DNA from: a bacterium
GTDB taxonomy: Bacteria; UBA9089; CG2-30-40-21; SBAY01
Assembly (NCBI GenBank): GCA_040757115.1
Contig: JBFLYA010000237.1
Span: 1 to 5,782 of the forward strand
Reading direction: 5' to 3'
Length of the DNA: 5,782 nt
Positions 1-5,614 of the stretch are shown here, piece after piece. Every line of letters starts with the position of its first letter. Position 1 is the stretch's first letter. Made by a program: the position numbers and the translations under genes. Below the pieces are notes generated by a model. It was not told the origin of the DNA and made no database searches. It saw nothing but the letters and a program-made list of their open reading frames with translations.

Positions 1-128
1 TAGTTTATGGTTTATAGTTTATAGTTTATGGTGTATAGTTTATAGTTTATGGTTTATAGTTTATGGTTTATAGTTTATAGTCTATAGTCCTTCAACTATA
101 AACTATCAACTATAAACTATCAACTATC
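1..128. repeat. Palindromic heptamer array, copy 1
   Basis: Twelve tandem heptamers of the form tagttta/tggttta (1-84) lead into tagt, then the apex ccttc (89-93), then five inverted heptamers aactata/aactatc (94-128). The two halves are nearly reverse complementary next to the apex, so either strand could fold into a long AT-rich hairpin with a CCTTC or GAAGG loop. The forward arm is longer than the reverse arm, so the outer units would stay unpaired. It is the first structure downstream of clpP and might impede transcription. It lacks the GC stem and U-tract of a standard intrinsic terminator. Confidence 0.85.
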
Positions 129-237
129 TACTACCTTTCAGCGTTAAAATACTTGAAGCAAAGATATTACCAAATTCCTCCAACTTTTTGAGAAACCAAA
201 CTACTTCCTTTTTGAAATTTGATTTGTAATTTTGCAT
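124..237 (-). CDS. Small 37-aa ORF inside repeat element, copy 1
   Basis: The frame starts with ATG at 237 and ends with TAG at 124-126, inside the reverse arm of the hairpin array. The product begins MQNYKSNFKK, has a likely amphipathic helical middle (EVVWFLKKLEEFGNIF) and ends SSILTLKGSR. The homologous ORF at 5498-5611 is also 37 codons with no indels, and 31 of 37 residues match. No Shine-Dalgarno sequence precedes the ATG; the upstream bases are the AT heptamer array. Most differences between copies change the amino acid, so selection for protein function is not shown. The tail faintly resembles the C-terminus of small four-helix-bundle (S23/TIGR02436-like) proteins, which raises the possibility of an internally deleted remnant. 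That resemblance is from memory and weak. Confidence 0.25.
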   Translation of the reverse strand: MQNYKSNFKKEVVWFLKKLEEFGNIFASSILTLKGSR

Positions 238-240
238 TTT

Positions 241-279
241 GATATTTATATTTGATATTTAATATTTGATATTTATTTG
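241..279. repeat. GATATTT-type AT-rich heptamer array, copy 1
   Basis: Degenerate repeats of gatattt/atttgat with a period near 7 lie directly upstream of the small ORF's ATG. The matching array in copy 2 (5615-5661) is longer and more regular. The repeat character fades into the first codons of the ORF. Confidence 0.75.
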
Positions 280-324
280 TTGTCTCCCCCAAATCCTATT
301 TTGCAGAACCCTATTCTTGTTCCT

Positions 325-918
325 TTATTTTTTTTCCTTCCTTGTTACCATAACTTCATCTATTATTCCGTATTCTTTTGCCTGTTCGGCAGACATAAAG
401 AAATCGCGGTCAGTATCTCTTTCTATTCTTTCTAAAGGTTGATGTGTATGTTTTTCTAATATTTTATTTAATATTTCCCGCATTCTAATAATCTCGCGAG
501 CTTGAATATCAATATCCGTTGCCTGTCCTTGAACACCACCCAGTGGTTGATGAATCATAATTCTGGCATGAGGTAAAGCATAGCGTTTACCTTTTGTGCC
601 TGCGGCTAAAAGTAAGGCGCCCATACTTGCCGCCTGTCCAATACATATCGTGGCAATATCTGATTTAATATACTGCATCGTATCATAAATTGCCAGTCCT
701 GCAGTGACTACTCCTCCTGGATTATTAACATATAAGTTTATTTCCTTGTCAGGATTATCCGCTTCAAGGAAAAGAAGTTGGGCAATGATTAGATTAGCCA
801 CATCATCATCAATTAATGAGCCAATAAAAATTATTCGTTCTTTTAAAAGTCGCGAAAATATATCATACCCTCGCTCTCCTCGATTACTTTGTTCTACCAC
901 CATTGGAACTAAAGCCAT
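325..918 (-). CDS. clpP: ATP-dependent Clp protease proteolytic subunit ClpP
   Basis: ClpP is the cytoplasmic serine peptidase that forms a two-ring tetradecameric chamber and degrades proteins unfolded by ClpX or ClpA/C-type ATPases. The 197-aa product has the family length and begins [10 protein letters not shown], which matches the mature E. coli N-terminus, so there appears to be no long propeptide. The catalytic triad is Ser98 (GQAASMGA), His123 (MIHQPLGG) and Asp172 (ERDTDRDFF). The oxyanion-hole glycines are in NNPGG (65-69), where most relatives have NSPGG. The ATG at 918 follows the tig stop after 3 nt, and AAGGAGG lies 9 nt upstream, inside the last tig codons. The gene is the last of the operon: the 324 nt downstream contain no clpX, no convincing terminator, and mostly repeat sequence. 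Confidence 0.98.
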   Translation of the reverse strand: MALVPMVVEQSNRGERGYDIFSRLLKERIIFIGSLIDDDVANLIIAQLLFLEADNPDKEINLYVNNPGGVVTAGLAIYDTMQYIKSDIATICIGQAASMGALLLAAGTKGKRYALPHARIMIHQPLGGVQGQATDIDIQAREIIRMREILNKILEKHTHQPLERIERDTDRDFFMSAEQAKEYGIIDEVMVTRKEKK

Positions 919-921
919 TGT

Positions 922-2223
922 TTATTTCCTCCTTTTTTCCTCACATTTTTTAATATCGGCAATTTCGAGTAAAAAATTAAGTGTTTTTTGCATTCTCAAT
1001 TCTTCCATCAGAATTGCCTTTTGTTGGTTATCTTCAAGATATTCTTTTATCTTTTGTGGTTGTGTTCTAAAATTATCTTTTACCAGGATTTCATATTCTT
1101 CATTTTCTATTTTAATATTTTCCTTTTGTGCGATTGCATCTAAAATCAAATATTTCTTTACCCGCTCCATCGCCTGGGGCCTGAATTCATCCCGACAATC
1201 CTCAATAGTCATATTTTTCTTTTTAAGATAATCATTAAGTTCAAATCCTTGTGATTGTAAATTATTATGGAGGTTAACCACCAGATAATCAATTTCTCTT
1301 TCTACTAATACCTTAGGTAGAGGGAAAGAGTGTTGTGAAATTAAAAGTGTTGTAAGTTCGTCTTTTAATTTTTCTGTTGACTCAAGTTCTGCGGCTTCAA
1401 TAAGGTCTTTTTTAAATGCCTCTTTTAATTCTTTAATCGTATCAAATTGACCCAAATCTTTAGCAAATTCATCATCTAAAACTGGTAATTTTCTTTCTTT
1501 GACTTCATTAATTTTTACCTTAAATGTTACCTTTTGTCCCGCCATATTAGGGTCAGAGTATTCTTTTGATAACTTAATTTTAAAGGTTTTTTCCTTACCT
1601 TTTTTGAGACCAAATAATTGTTGTTCAAACTCTTGAGGGAAGATTTTTTTACCCACCTCTAATAAAAAATCTTTGTGACTTCCATCAGGCAGTGGTTTGT
1701 TATCCTTGAAACTCTCAAAATCAAAAATAACAATGCTCTTTTTCCCAATAGGTTTTTCCACTACCTCTATTGGTGCATATTTTTCCTGGAGTCTGTGGAG
1801 TCCATCATCCACATCTTTATCCGTAATATTGGTCACCTTTTTGGTAAGTGGAATTCCATGGTAAGTTGTAAGTTCAATTTCAGGTAATACTTCTACTTTC
1901 GCTACAAAAGAAAACGGTTCATCTTTCTTGATATAATTGACCTCTTCTATCTTTGCCTGGGAAATTATCCGGATATTTTTTTCTTTTATTGCTTGTAGAT
2001 AGCGATTAGAAATAAGGTTTCCTATAACTTCTTTTTCTACCGCTGGGCCGTATCGTGTTTCTAAAACCTGACGAGGCACTTTACCTTTTCTAAAACCTTG
2101 AAGTTTAGCCGTTTGAGTTAATTTCTGATATTTTTTATCAAATTCTTGCTCAAGTTCTTCCTTAGAAACTGTAATTTTTAATGTTAATTCACATTCATTG
2201 TGGTCAATTGTTTCTAGTTCCAT
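922..2223 (-). CDS. tig: Trigger factor (ribosome-associated chaperone / peptidyl-prolyl isomerase)
   Basis: Trigger factor docks on ribosomal protein L23 at the exit tunnel and shelters nascent chains; its middle domain is an FKBP-type prolyl isomerase. The 433-aa length is typical. The N-terminal domain (about 1-115) carries the ribosome-binding signature GFRKGKVP at 43-50. The PPIase domain spans roughly 155-245 (with VIFDFESF, LLEVGKKIFPQEFEQQLFG and the strand KVTFKVKINEVKERKLP). A helical, charged C-terminal domain (about 250-430) forms the chaperone arms. The start is ATG at 2223, immediately after the rsmE TAA with no spacer, so translation is probably coupled to rsmE. The last codons double as the clpP ribosome binding site. 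The tig-clpP pairing is common in bacteria; linkage to the alpha operon is less usual. Domain limits are approximate. Confidence 0.97.
   Translation of the reverse strand: MELETIDHNECELTLKITVSKEELEQEFDKKYQKLTQTAKLQGFRKGKVPRQVLETRYGPAVEKEVIGNLISNRYLQAIKEKNIRIISQAKIEEVNYIKKDEPFSFVAKVEVLPEIELTTYHGIPLTKKVTNITDKDVDDGLHRLQEKYAPIEVVEKPIGKKSIVIFDFESFKDNKPLPDGSHKDFLLEVGKKIFPQEFEQQLFGLKKGKEKTFKIKLSKEYSDPNMAGQKVTFKVKINEVKERKLPVLDDEFAKDLGQFDTIKELKEAFKKDLIEAAELESTEKLKDELTTLLISQHSFPLPKVLVEREIDYLVVNLHNNLQSQGFELNDYLKKKNMTIEDCRDEFRPQAMERVKKYLILDAIAQKENIKIENEEYEILVKDNFRTQPQKIKEYLEDNQQKAILMEELRMQKTLNFLLEIADIKKCEEKRRK
928..934 (-). promoter_or_regulatory. clpP ribosome binding site inside the tig 3' end
   Basis: AAGGAGG is formed by the tig codons for the terminal Lys-Arg-Arg-Lys, 9 nt before the clpP ATG. 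The extreme C-terminus of trigger factor is therefore constrained by, or created by, the clpP Shine-Dalgarno, and ribosomes finishing tig are placed to restart on clpP. Confidence 0.85.
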
Positions 2224-2967
2224 TTATCCTATCATCCCTAATTCATATAATATGATACTTTCTGTAACAATACTTGCGGATTCACATCTCAGAATATTTG
2301 CCCCAAGTGATACAGGAATAATTCCTTTAATTTGGACTGCGGTTATTTCCTCCTCAGTAAATCCTCCTTCTGGACCAACAAAAACAGCAATCTTTTTTAG
2401 TAAGGTAACATCCCTATTGAGAAAAACTTCTCGTAAGGGTGTTTTTGCATTCTCATATAAAATTAACCCTAAATCAACTTCTTTTATTAACTCTAATGAG
2501 GTTTTGAGATTAGTTACAGGATAAATTATAGGGATTATACATCGTTGACATTGAGATGAGGAGGCTTTAGCTATTTTTTGCCACCGTGTGAGTTTTGTCG
2601 ATTCGTTTTTTAAATTTATCAATGACCTTTGTGTTTTAACTGGAATTATTCTTGTTACACCCAATTCAGTGGATTTACTTATTATCAAATCCATCCTGGC
2701 TATTCTGGGTAGTGCCTGAAGTAATGTTAATTCTACTTTTTGCGGTGGATGGATAATTTTTTCAACAATGTTAGTTTTAACTTTATCCGCGGCAATCGAA
2801 GTAATCGTTGCGTGATATTCATTTCCCAAACCATCTAACGCAATAATCTTATCTTTTTCTTTTAGCCGAAGGACATTTTTGAGATGATGAATATCATCTT
2901 TATCCACAATATCAACATTATTTTTAACTATACTTTCAGGATTGACAAAAAACCTGCGATGCATCAT
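2224..2967 (-). CDS. rsmE: 16S rRNA (uracil1498-N3)-methyltransferase RsmE
   Basis: RsmE uses S-adenosylmethionine to methylate N3 of U1498 in 16S rRNA, near the decoding centre of the assembled 30S subunit. The 247-aa product has the family layout: an N-terminal PUA-like RNA-binding domain (about 1-72, starting MMHRRFFV), then a SPOUT (trefoil-knot) domain. Visible SPOUT motifs are KSTELGV (98-104), VFVGPEGGFTEEE (195-207) and SLGANILRCESA (220-231). The last varies from the common LG.RILR.ETA with Cys-Glu-Ser. The QCQRCIIP segment (139-146) corresponds to the usual Q..R..P motif. The ATG at 2967 overlaps the rplQ TGA in an ATGA junction; a second ATG follows directly at 2964, so the start could be one codon later. 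No strong Shine-Dalgarno is present, which fits coupled translation. Earlier annotations call this family DUF558/YggJ. Confidence 0.95.
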   Translation of the reverse strand: MMHRRFFVNPESIVKNNVDIVDKDDIHHLKNVLRLKEKDKIIALDGLGNEYHATITSIAADKVKTNIVEKIIHPPQKVELTLLQALPRIARMDLIISKSTELGVTRIIPVKTQRSLINLKNESTKLTRWQKIAKASSSQCQRCIIPIIYPVTNLKTSLELIKEVDLGLILYENAKTPLREVFLNRDVTLLKKIAVFVGPEGGFTEEEITAVQIKGIIPVSLGANILRCESASIVTESIILYELGMIG

Positions 2968-3317
2968 TCTACTAATTCAATTAAAGACATCTCTGCTCCA
3001 TCACCGATTCTTTTGCCAACTTTCAGTATTCTCGTGTATCCTCCATTTCGATTCTGGAATCTTGGTCCAATAACTTCAAATAATTTTTTCCCTACATCTT
3101 TACTTTTAACATAAGTCAGTACTTGTCTTCTTGAATGTAGGTCGCCGATTTTTGTCAGAGAGATTAATTTATCTGCTAACCCGGTTAATTCCTTTGTTTT
3201 GGCTGAAGTTGTTGCAATCTTCCCATGTCGAAATAATTCGGTGACAAGATTATTTAACAGAGCCTTTTTATGGCTTATGGTGCGATTAAGTTTTCTACCT
3301 TTTTTTAAATGACGCAA
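2964..3317 (-). CDS. rplQ: 50S ribosomal protein L17 (TTG start)
   Basis: L17 is a 50S protein that sits near the bottom of the subunit around the peptide exit region. The 117-aa product has the usual bacterial core length and conserved segments: MRHLKKGRKLNRTISHKKAL at the N-terminus, KIATTSAKTKEL (33-44), and GGYTRILKVGKRIGDGAEMS followed by IELVE at the end. The family N-terminus MRH is encoded with TTG at 3315-3317 as initiator; no in-frame ATG or GTG exists between it and the Shine-Dalgarno AAGGAG (3330-3335), which is 12 nt away. It lies 41 nt downstream of rpoA, as in classical alpha operons, and its TGA overlaps the rsmE ATG by 4 nt. Nothing appears truncated. Confidence 0.97.
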   Translation of the reverse strand: MRHLKKGRKLNRTISHKKALLNNLVTELFRHGKIATTSAKTKELTGLADKLISLTKIGDLHSRRQVLTYVKSKDVGKKLFEVIGPRFQNRNGGYTRILKVGKRIGDGAEMSLIELVE

Positions 3318-3329
3318 TTGTATTTCACA

Positions 3330-3335
3330 CTCCTT
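3330..3335 (-). promoter_or_regulatory. rplQ ribosome binding site with long spacer
   Basis: AAGGAG lies 12 nt before the TTG initiator, longer than the usual 5-9 nt. It still supports the TTG start because no other in-frame initiator is available and the L17 N-terminus MRH is conserved. Confidence 0.7.
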
Positions 3336-3358
3336 ATCTTTGGTAGGCTAAATAGTTA

Positions 3359-4357
3359 CTATTTCTTATTATTTTCTAATAAATGGTCTATATCTTTCAT
3401 TCCTAATGAAACTCCATAAGTGGCTAATTTATTTTTTATTTCTGTGAGTGATTTTTTACCGAAATTTCGAGTTTTTAACATATCATTTTCGGTTTTTTTA
3501 ACCAATTCACCTAATATTTTAATATTAGCGGCTTTAAGGCAATTAGACGACCTGACTGATAATTCTAATTCTTCGATGTTCATTTTTAAAATATTCTTTA
3601 ATCTTTCAGTTTCTTTATCCACTATTGGTTCTTCAGATTTGTCTTCTTCCTCCTTAATATCAATAAAAGCCGCGATTTGGTCTTTGATAAGTCTGGCGGC
3701 CTGGGCTACGGCTTGATGAGGTTGTAGAACTCCATTTGTCCACACTTCTAATATCAACCGTTCATAATCGGTCATTTGTCCTACGCGGACACCTTCTACT
3801 GAATAGGCAACGCGAACTACTGGAGAAAAAAAGGAATCTATGCATATAACTCCGATTGATTCCTGTCCTGTTTTATTCTGTTCAGCTGATACATAACCGT
3901 ATCCTTTCGCTATTTCTAATTCCATATTTAATTTTCCATCAGTATCCATTGTGGCAATATGGAGATTTTTGTTAAGTATTTCTACTTGTGGTGGACATTG
4001 AAAATCCTCTCCCGTTACTTCTCCTTCTCCTTCTTTGTTTAAGTAAATTTTTACTGCTTCAGAATCATGTAATTTTAAAATCAATTTTTTCAGATTTAAA
4101 ATTATCTCCGGAACATCTTCAACTACCCCTGGAATAGTAGAGAATTCATGAAGAACACCCTCTATTTTTACCGAGGTAATCGCCGCACCTTCTATTGCGG
4201 TTAATAACATTCTTCGCAGGCTATTGCCAATAGTTGTTCCTCTACCTGGTTCAAATGGTTCTGCAATTAATTTACCGTAGCTATCAGTTAAAGTTTCTTT
4301 TTCCCATTCTATTTTTTTAATCCTTTTTAAGGCACTTATTCCGCCCTTACTACCCAT
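3359..4357 (-). CDS. rpoA: DNA-directed RNA polymerase subunit alpha
   Basis: The alpha dimer is the scaffold on which beta and beta' assemble; its C-terminal domain contacts UP elements and activators. The 332-aa product is full length. The N-terminal domain (about 12-240) holds [15 protein letters not shown] (38-52) and [15 protein letters not shown] (68-82), the dimer and beta-contact region. An acidic flexible linker follows (about 234-252, [10 protein letters not shown]). The C-terminal domain (about 253-325) retains [11 protein letters not shown] (269-279), which aligns with the E. coli DNA-contact residues R265, N268, C269 and K271, and the helix-hairpin-helix [17 protein letters not shown] (295-311). 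UP-element recognition is therefore probably intact. The ATG at 4357 has AAGGAGG 13 nt upstream. The 115-nt gap to rpsD contains a heptamer array. An out-of-frame ATG at 4368 nearer the Shine-Dalgarno opens only a 10-codon frame. Confidence 0.98.
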   Translation of the reverse strand: MGSKGGISALKRIKKIEWEKETLTDSYGKLIAEPFEPGRGTTIGNSLRRMLLTAIEGAAITSVKIEGVLHEFSTIPGVVEDVPEIILNLKKLILKLHDSEAVKIYLNKEGEGEVTGEDFQCPPQVEILNKNLHIATMDTDGKLNMELEIAKGYGYVSAEQNKTGQESIGVICIDSFFSPVVRVAYSVEGVRVGQMTDYERLILEVWTNGVLQPHQAVAQAARLIKDQIAAFIDIKEEEDKSEEPIVDKETERLKNILKMNIEELELSVRSSNCLKAANIKILGELVKKTENDMLKTRNFGKKSLTEIKNKLATYGVSLGMKDIDHLLENNKK

Positions 4358-4370
4358 AATTTTTTCATAA

Positions 4371-4377
4371 CCTCCTT
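4371..4377 (-). promoter_or_regulatory. rpoA ribosome binding site with long spacer
   Basis: A strong AAGGAGG lies 13 nt before the rpoA ATG and only 6 nt downstream of the heptamer array at 4384-4444. A competing ATG (4366-4368) lies 2 nt after it, in another frame that ends after 10 codons. Confidence 0.75.
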
Positions 4378-4383
4378 AATTTT

Positions 4384-4444
4384 GGTAATTGGTAACTGGT
4401 AACTGGTAATTGGTAACTGGTGAATGGTAATTAGTTACCAATTA
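4384..4444. repeat. GGTAACT/GGTAATT heptamer array with inverted end, between rpsD and rpoA
   Basis: Seven tandem heptamers run from 4384 to 4432: ggtaatt, ggtaact, ggtaact, ggtaatt, ggtaact, ggtgaat, ggtaatt. They end in the inverted segment agttaccaatta (4433-4444). That segment is the exact reverse complement of taattggtaact, which occurs at both 4386-4397 and 4407-4418, so two mutually exclusive 12-bp stems (loops of 35 or 14 nt) can form in the rpsD-rpoA intercistronic RNA. The array is transcribed with the operon and ends close to the rpoA Shine-Dalgarno. Copy number in such arrays can change by replication slippage; whether this alters rpoA expression is unknown. Confidence 0.85.
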
Positions 4445-4472
4445 TCTGCTTTTAATTTTATGAAACCATATT

Positions 4473-5096
4473 CTATTTTGAATATAACGCCACGATTAAC
4501 GATTCATTAACTGGCTGGTCAATATCCTGTCTATTTGGCAATGAAACTACATTGGCTAATAATTTATCTTCATCCATTGCTAACCAACTCGGTATCCCTT
4601 TAGGTGAGGCGATTGTCTTTAATATTTCTTTAATTCTATCCTGGCTTTTGGGTTTTACGGTAATGGTATCATTTGCCTTGACTAAAAATGAAGGAATATT
4701 AACCTTTCTGCCATTAACGATTATGTGGCTATGTCTAACTAATTGTCGTGCCTGTGCCCTTGATTCTGCCCACCCTAAGCGATAGACAATATTATCTAAT
4801 CGTCGCTCTAACAAGATTAACAAATTTTCGCCAGTAATGCCTTTTTGAGTAACAGCTTTGGTGTAATAATTTCTAAATTGTTGTTCAAGGATTCCATAGA
4901 TATGGCGAACCTTTTGTTTCTCTCGCAATTGAAGGGCATAATCGGATACTTTTTTCCGTTCCTGACCTTTTAATCCTGGTGCATAGTTGCGTTTGTTAAG
5001 TGAACATTTTTCTGAGATACAACGCGTTCCTTTTAAAAAAAGTTTCTCTCCACTTCGTCGGCAAACCTTACATTTTGATTCAGTATATCGTGCCAT
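4473..5096 (-). CDS. rpsD: 30S ribosomal protein S4 (zinc-binding Cys4 type)
   Basis: S4 is a primary 16S rRNA binding protein that starts 30S assembly (5' domain), helps shape the mRNA entry channel, and autoregulates its operon in some bacteria. The 207-aa product is of normal length. The N-terminal segment keeps four cysteines, C9-x2-C12-x13-C26-x4-C31, the same spacing as the zinc site of Thermus S4, so this is a C+ (zinc) form. The S4 RNA-binding domain covers about 96-160 ([20 protein letters not shown], then [16 protein letters not shown]). The ATG at 5096 is preceded directly by an in-frame TAA, which fixes it as the first start in frame; AGGAGG lies 12 nt upstream. It is the first gene of the transcript, with its own promoter about 40 nt upstream, instead of following rpsM-rpsK as in a classical alpha operon. 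Confidence 0.98.
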   Translation of the reverse strand: MARYTESKCKVCRRSGEKLFLKGTRCISEKCSLNKRNYAPGLKGQERKKVSDYALQLREKQKVRHIYGILEQQFRNYYTKAVTQKGITGENLLILLERRLDNIVYRLGWAESRAQARQLVRHSHIIVNGRKVNIPSFLVKANDTITVKPKSQDRIKEILKTIASPKGIPSWLAMDEDKLLANVVSLPNRQDIDQPVNESLIVALYSK

Positions 5097-5108
5097 TTAC
5101 TTAATCAT

Positions 5109-5114
5109 CCTCCT
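5109..5114 (-). promoter_or_regulatory. rpsD ribosome binding site with long spacer
   Basis: AGGAGG lies 12 nt before the rpsD ATG. The spacer contains ATG ATT AAG TAA in the rpsD frame, a three-codon frame that stops right at the rpsD start. Its ATG abuts the Shine-Dalgarno with no spacer, so it is unlikely to be used. Confidence 0.75.
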
Positions 5115-5137
5115 GATTTTTATGAGATAATTATATT

Positions 5138-5191
5138 ATATTATCACATATTTATAAATTTGTCAACATTTTTTGAATAAAATTTTTCAAC
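5138..5191 (-). promoter_or_regulatory. Sigma70-type promoter of the rpsD-clpP operon, with AT-rich UP-like region
   Basis: On the minus strand a perfect -35 TTGACA (5161-5166) is followed after 17 nt by TAATAT as the -10 (5138-5143). The bases upstream of the -35 (about 5167-5191) are A/T tracts that resemble an UP element, as expected for a strong ribosomal promoter. Transcription would begin near 5131, giving a leader of about 35 nt that holds the Shine-Dalgarno. This leaves no room for a large structured S4-binding leader on this transcript. Overlapping TATAAT-like hexamers further downstream make the exact -10 less certain. Confidence 0.8.
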
Positions 5192-5372
5192 CTGTGCAGT
5201 TAGGTTTAAAATTAGTAACTATTCACCACGAAGAGCACGAAGGACACGAAGATGTTACAGAACAGATCTCTTTATGCTTTTTTGGTGGTGTCTGAAAATA
5301 ACTCTAATAGTGAAATCTATGCAGATTTGGTGTCCAAAAGGGATTTCCTCCAAAGAGCAAAATGCAAAACTC
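5167..5372. other. Intergenic stretch without a recognisable gene, upstream of the rpsD promoter
   Basis: Apart from the UP-like A/T tracts and the 9-nt repeat, this stretch shows no convincing coding sequence. Open frames are short, the longest being 42 codons from an ATG at 5252. The twelve bases at 5358-5369 (caaaatgcaaaa) are repeated in inverted form at 5604-5615 across the second element copy. Confidence 0.5.
5227..5253. repeat. 9-nt tandem repeat of the cacgaagNN type
   Basis: Three consecutive units, cacgaagag, cacgaagga and cacgaagat, are preceded by ttcac. Similar strings are familiar in intergenic DNA and at the 5' ends of small ORFs in many environmental bacterial genomes; that is recalled, not searched. 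In the plus-strand frame starting at 5224 the repeat runs into H-E-D-V-T-E-Q-I and then a stop at 5293-5295. This looks slightly like the start of a GxxExxY-family protein, so the segment may be a gene relic. Confidence 0.6.
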
Positions 5373-5477
5373 GTTTATAGTTTAGAGTTTATAGTTTATA
5401 GTGTATAGTGTATAGTGTATAGTCCTTCAACTATCAACTATCAACTATCAACTATAAACTATCAACTATAAACTATC
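5373..5477. repeat. Palindromic heptamer array, copy 2
   Basis: Seven forward units, gtttata/gtgtata (5373-5421), the apex gtccttc (5422-5428) and seven inverted units, aactatc/aactata (5429-5477), form a near-symmetrical hairpin. The apex string agtccttcaactat is identical to copy 1 although unit number and sequence in the arms differ. Confidence 0.85.
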
Positions 5478-5497
5478 TTTGCCAAAGTTCAGTAAAA

Positions 5498-5611
5498 TTA
5501 TCTCTTTCCTTTCAGCGTTAAAATACCTGAAGCAAAAATATTACCAAATTCCTCCAACTCTTTGAGAAACCCTGCTACTTCCTCTTTGAAATTTGATTTG
5601 TAATTTTGCAT
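5498..5611 (-). CDS. Small 37-aa ORF inside repeat element, copy 2
   Basis: The frame starts with ATG at 5611 and ends with TAA at 5498-5500. The product begins MQNYKSNFKE, continues EVAGFLKELEEFGNIF and ends SGILTLKGKR. It differs from copy 1 at six residues: K10E, V13A, W14G, K18E, S29G and S36K. The frame has no indels relative to copy 1, but no Shine-Dalgarno precedes it. The central part is likely an amphipathic helix. Whether it is translated is unknown. It could be a genuine micro-protein, an internally deleted remnant of a repeat-borne small helical protein, or chance. Confidence 0.25.
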   Translation of the reverse strand: MQNYKSNFKEEVAGFLKELEEFGNIFASGILTLKGKR

Positions 5612-5614
5612 TTT

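Larger units (their letters stand above)
1..279 (-). repeat. Composite heptamer repeat element, copy 1 (left flank)
   Basis: Three parts occur in the same order as in the copy at 5373-5661: a palindromic TAGTTTA-type heptamer array (1-128), a conserved core (134-261) and a GATATTT-type array (241-279). The core aligns without gaps to 5508-5635, with about 7 mismatches in 128 positions counted by eye. The strand given is that of the 37-codon ORF inside. The left end touches the window edge, so the element may be longer. The size and dispersed nature suggest a non-autonomous (MITE-like) element or intergenic repeat family. No transposase is visible and no target-site duplication could be identified, so mobility is inferred only. 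It lies 46 nt downstream of the clpP stop codon. Confidence 0.8.

Noticed and set aside
65-69. Asn in place of Ser in the ClpP oxyanion motif (NNPGG; numbers are residues of ClpP)
   Set aside because: Both glycines and the full Ser-His-Asp triad are present, so this is probably tolerated family variation, not loss of activity.
1-128. CRISPR array
   Set aside because: Units are contiguous 7-mers without unique spacers and invert at a central apex, which is not CRISPR architecture.
1-324. Intrinsic terminator after clpP
   Set aside because: No GC-rich stem with a following U-tract was found on the minus strand; the heptamer hairpin is AT-rich and lies about 200 nt or more away.
704-1231. Plus-strand ORF of 175 codons
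   Set aside because: It is antisense to clpP and tig, spans their junction, and its product is an unstructured Ser/Phe/Ile-rich string typical of a shadow frame.
1675-4785. Other plus-strand ORFs at 1675-1887, 2198-2524, 2884-3114, 3420-3716 and 4552-4785
   Set aside because: All lie opposite well-supported genes (mainly tig, rsmE, rplQ, rpoA and rpsD), with no family motifs and no ribosome binding sites worth noting.
5097-5131. S4-binding autoregulatory leader for rpsD
   Set aside because: The predicted leader is only about 35 nt and shows no pseudoknot-like pairing.
5252-5380. Plus-strand ORF of 42 codons
   Set aside because: It has no Shine-Dalgarno, begins within the 9-nt repeat, ends inside the heptamer array and resembles no family I recognise.
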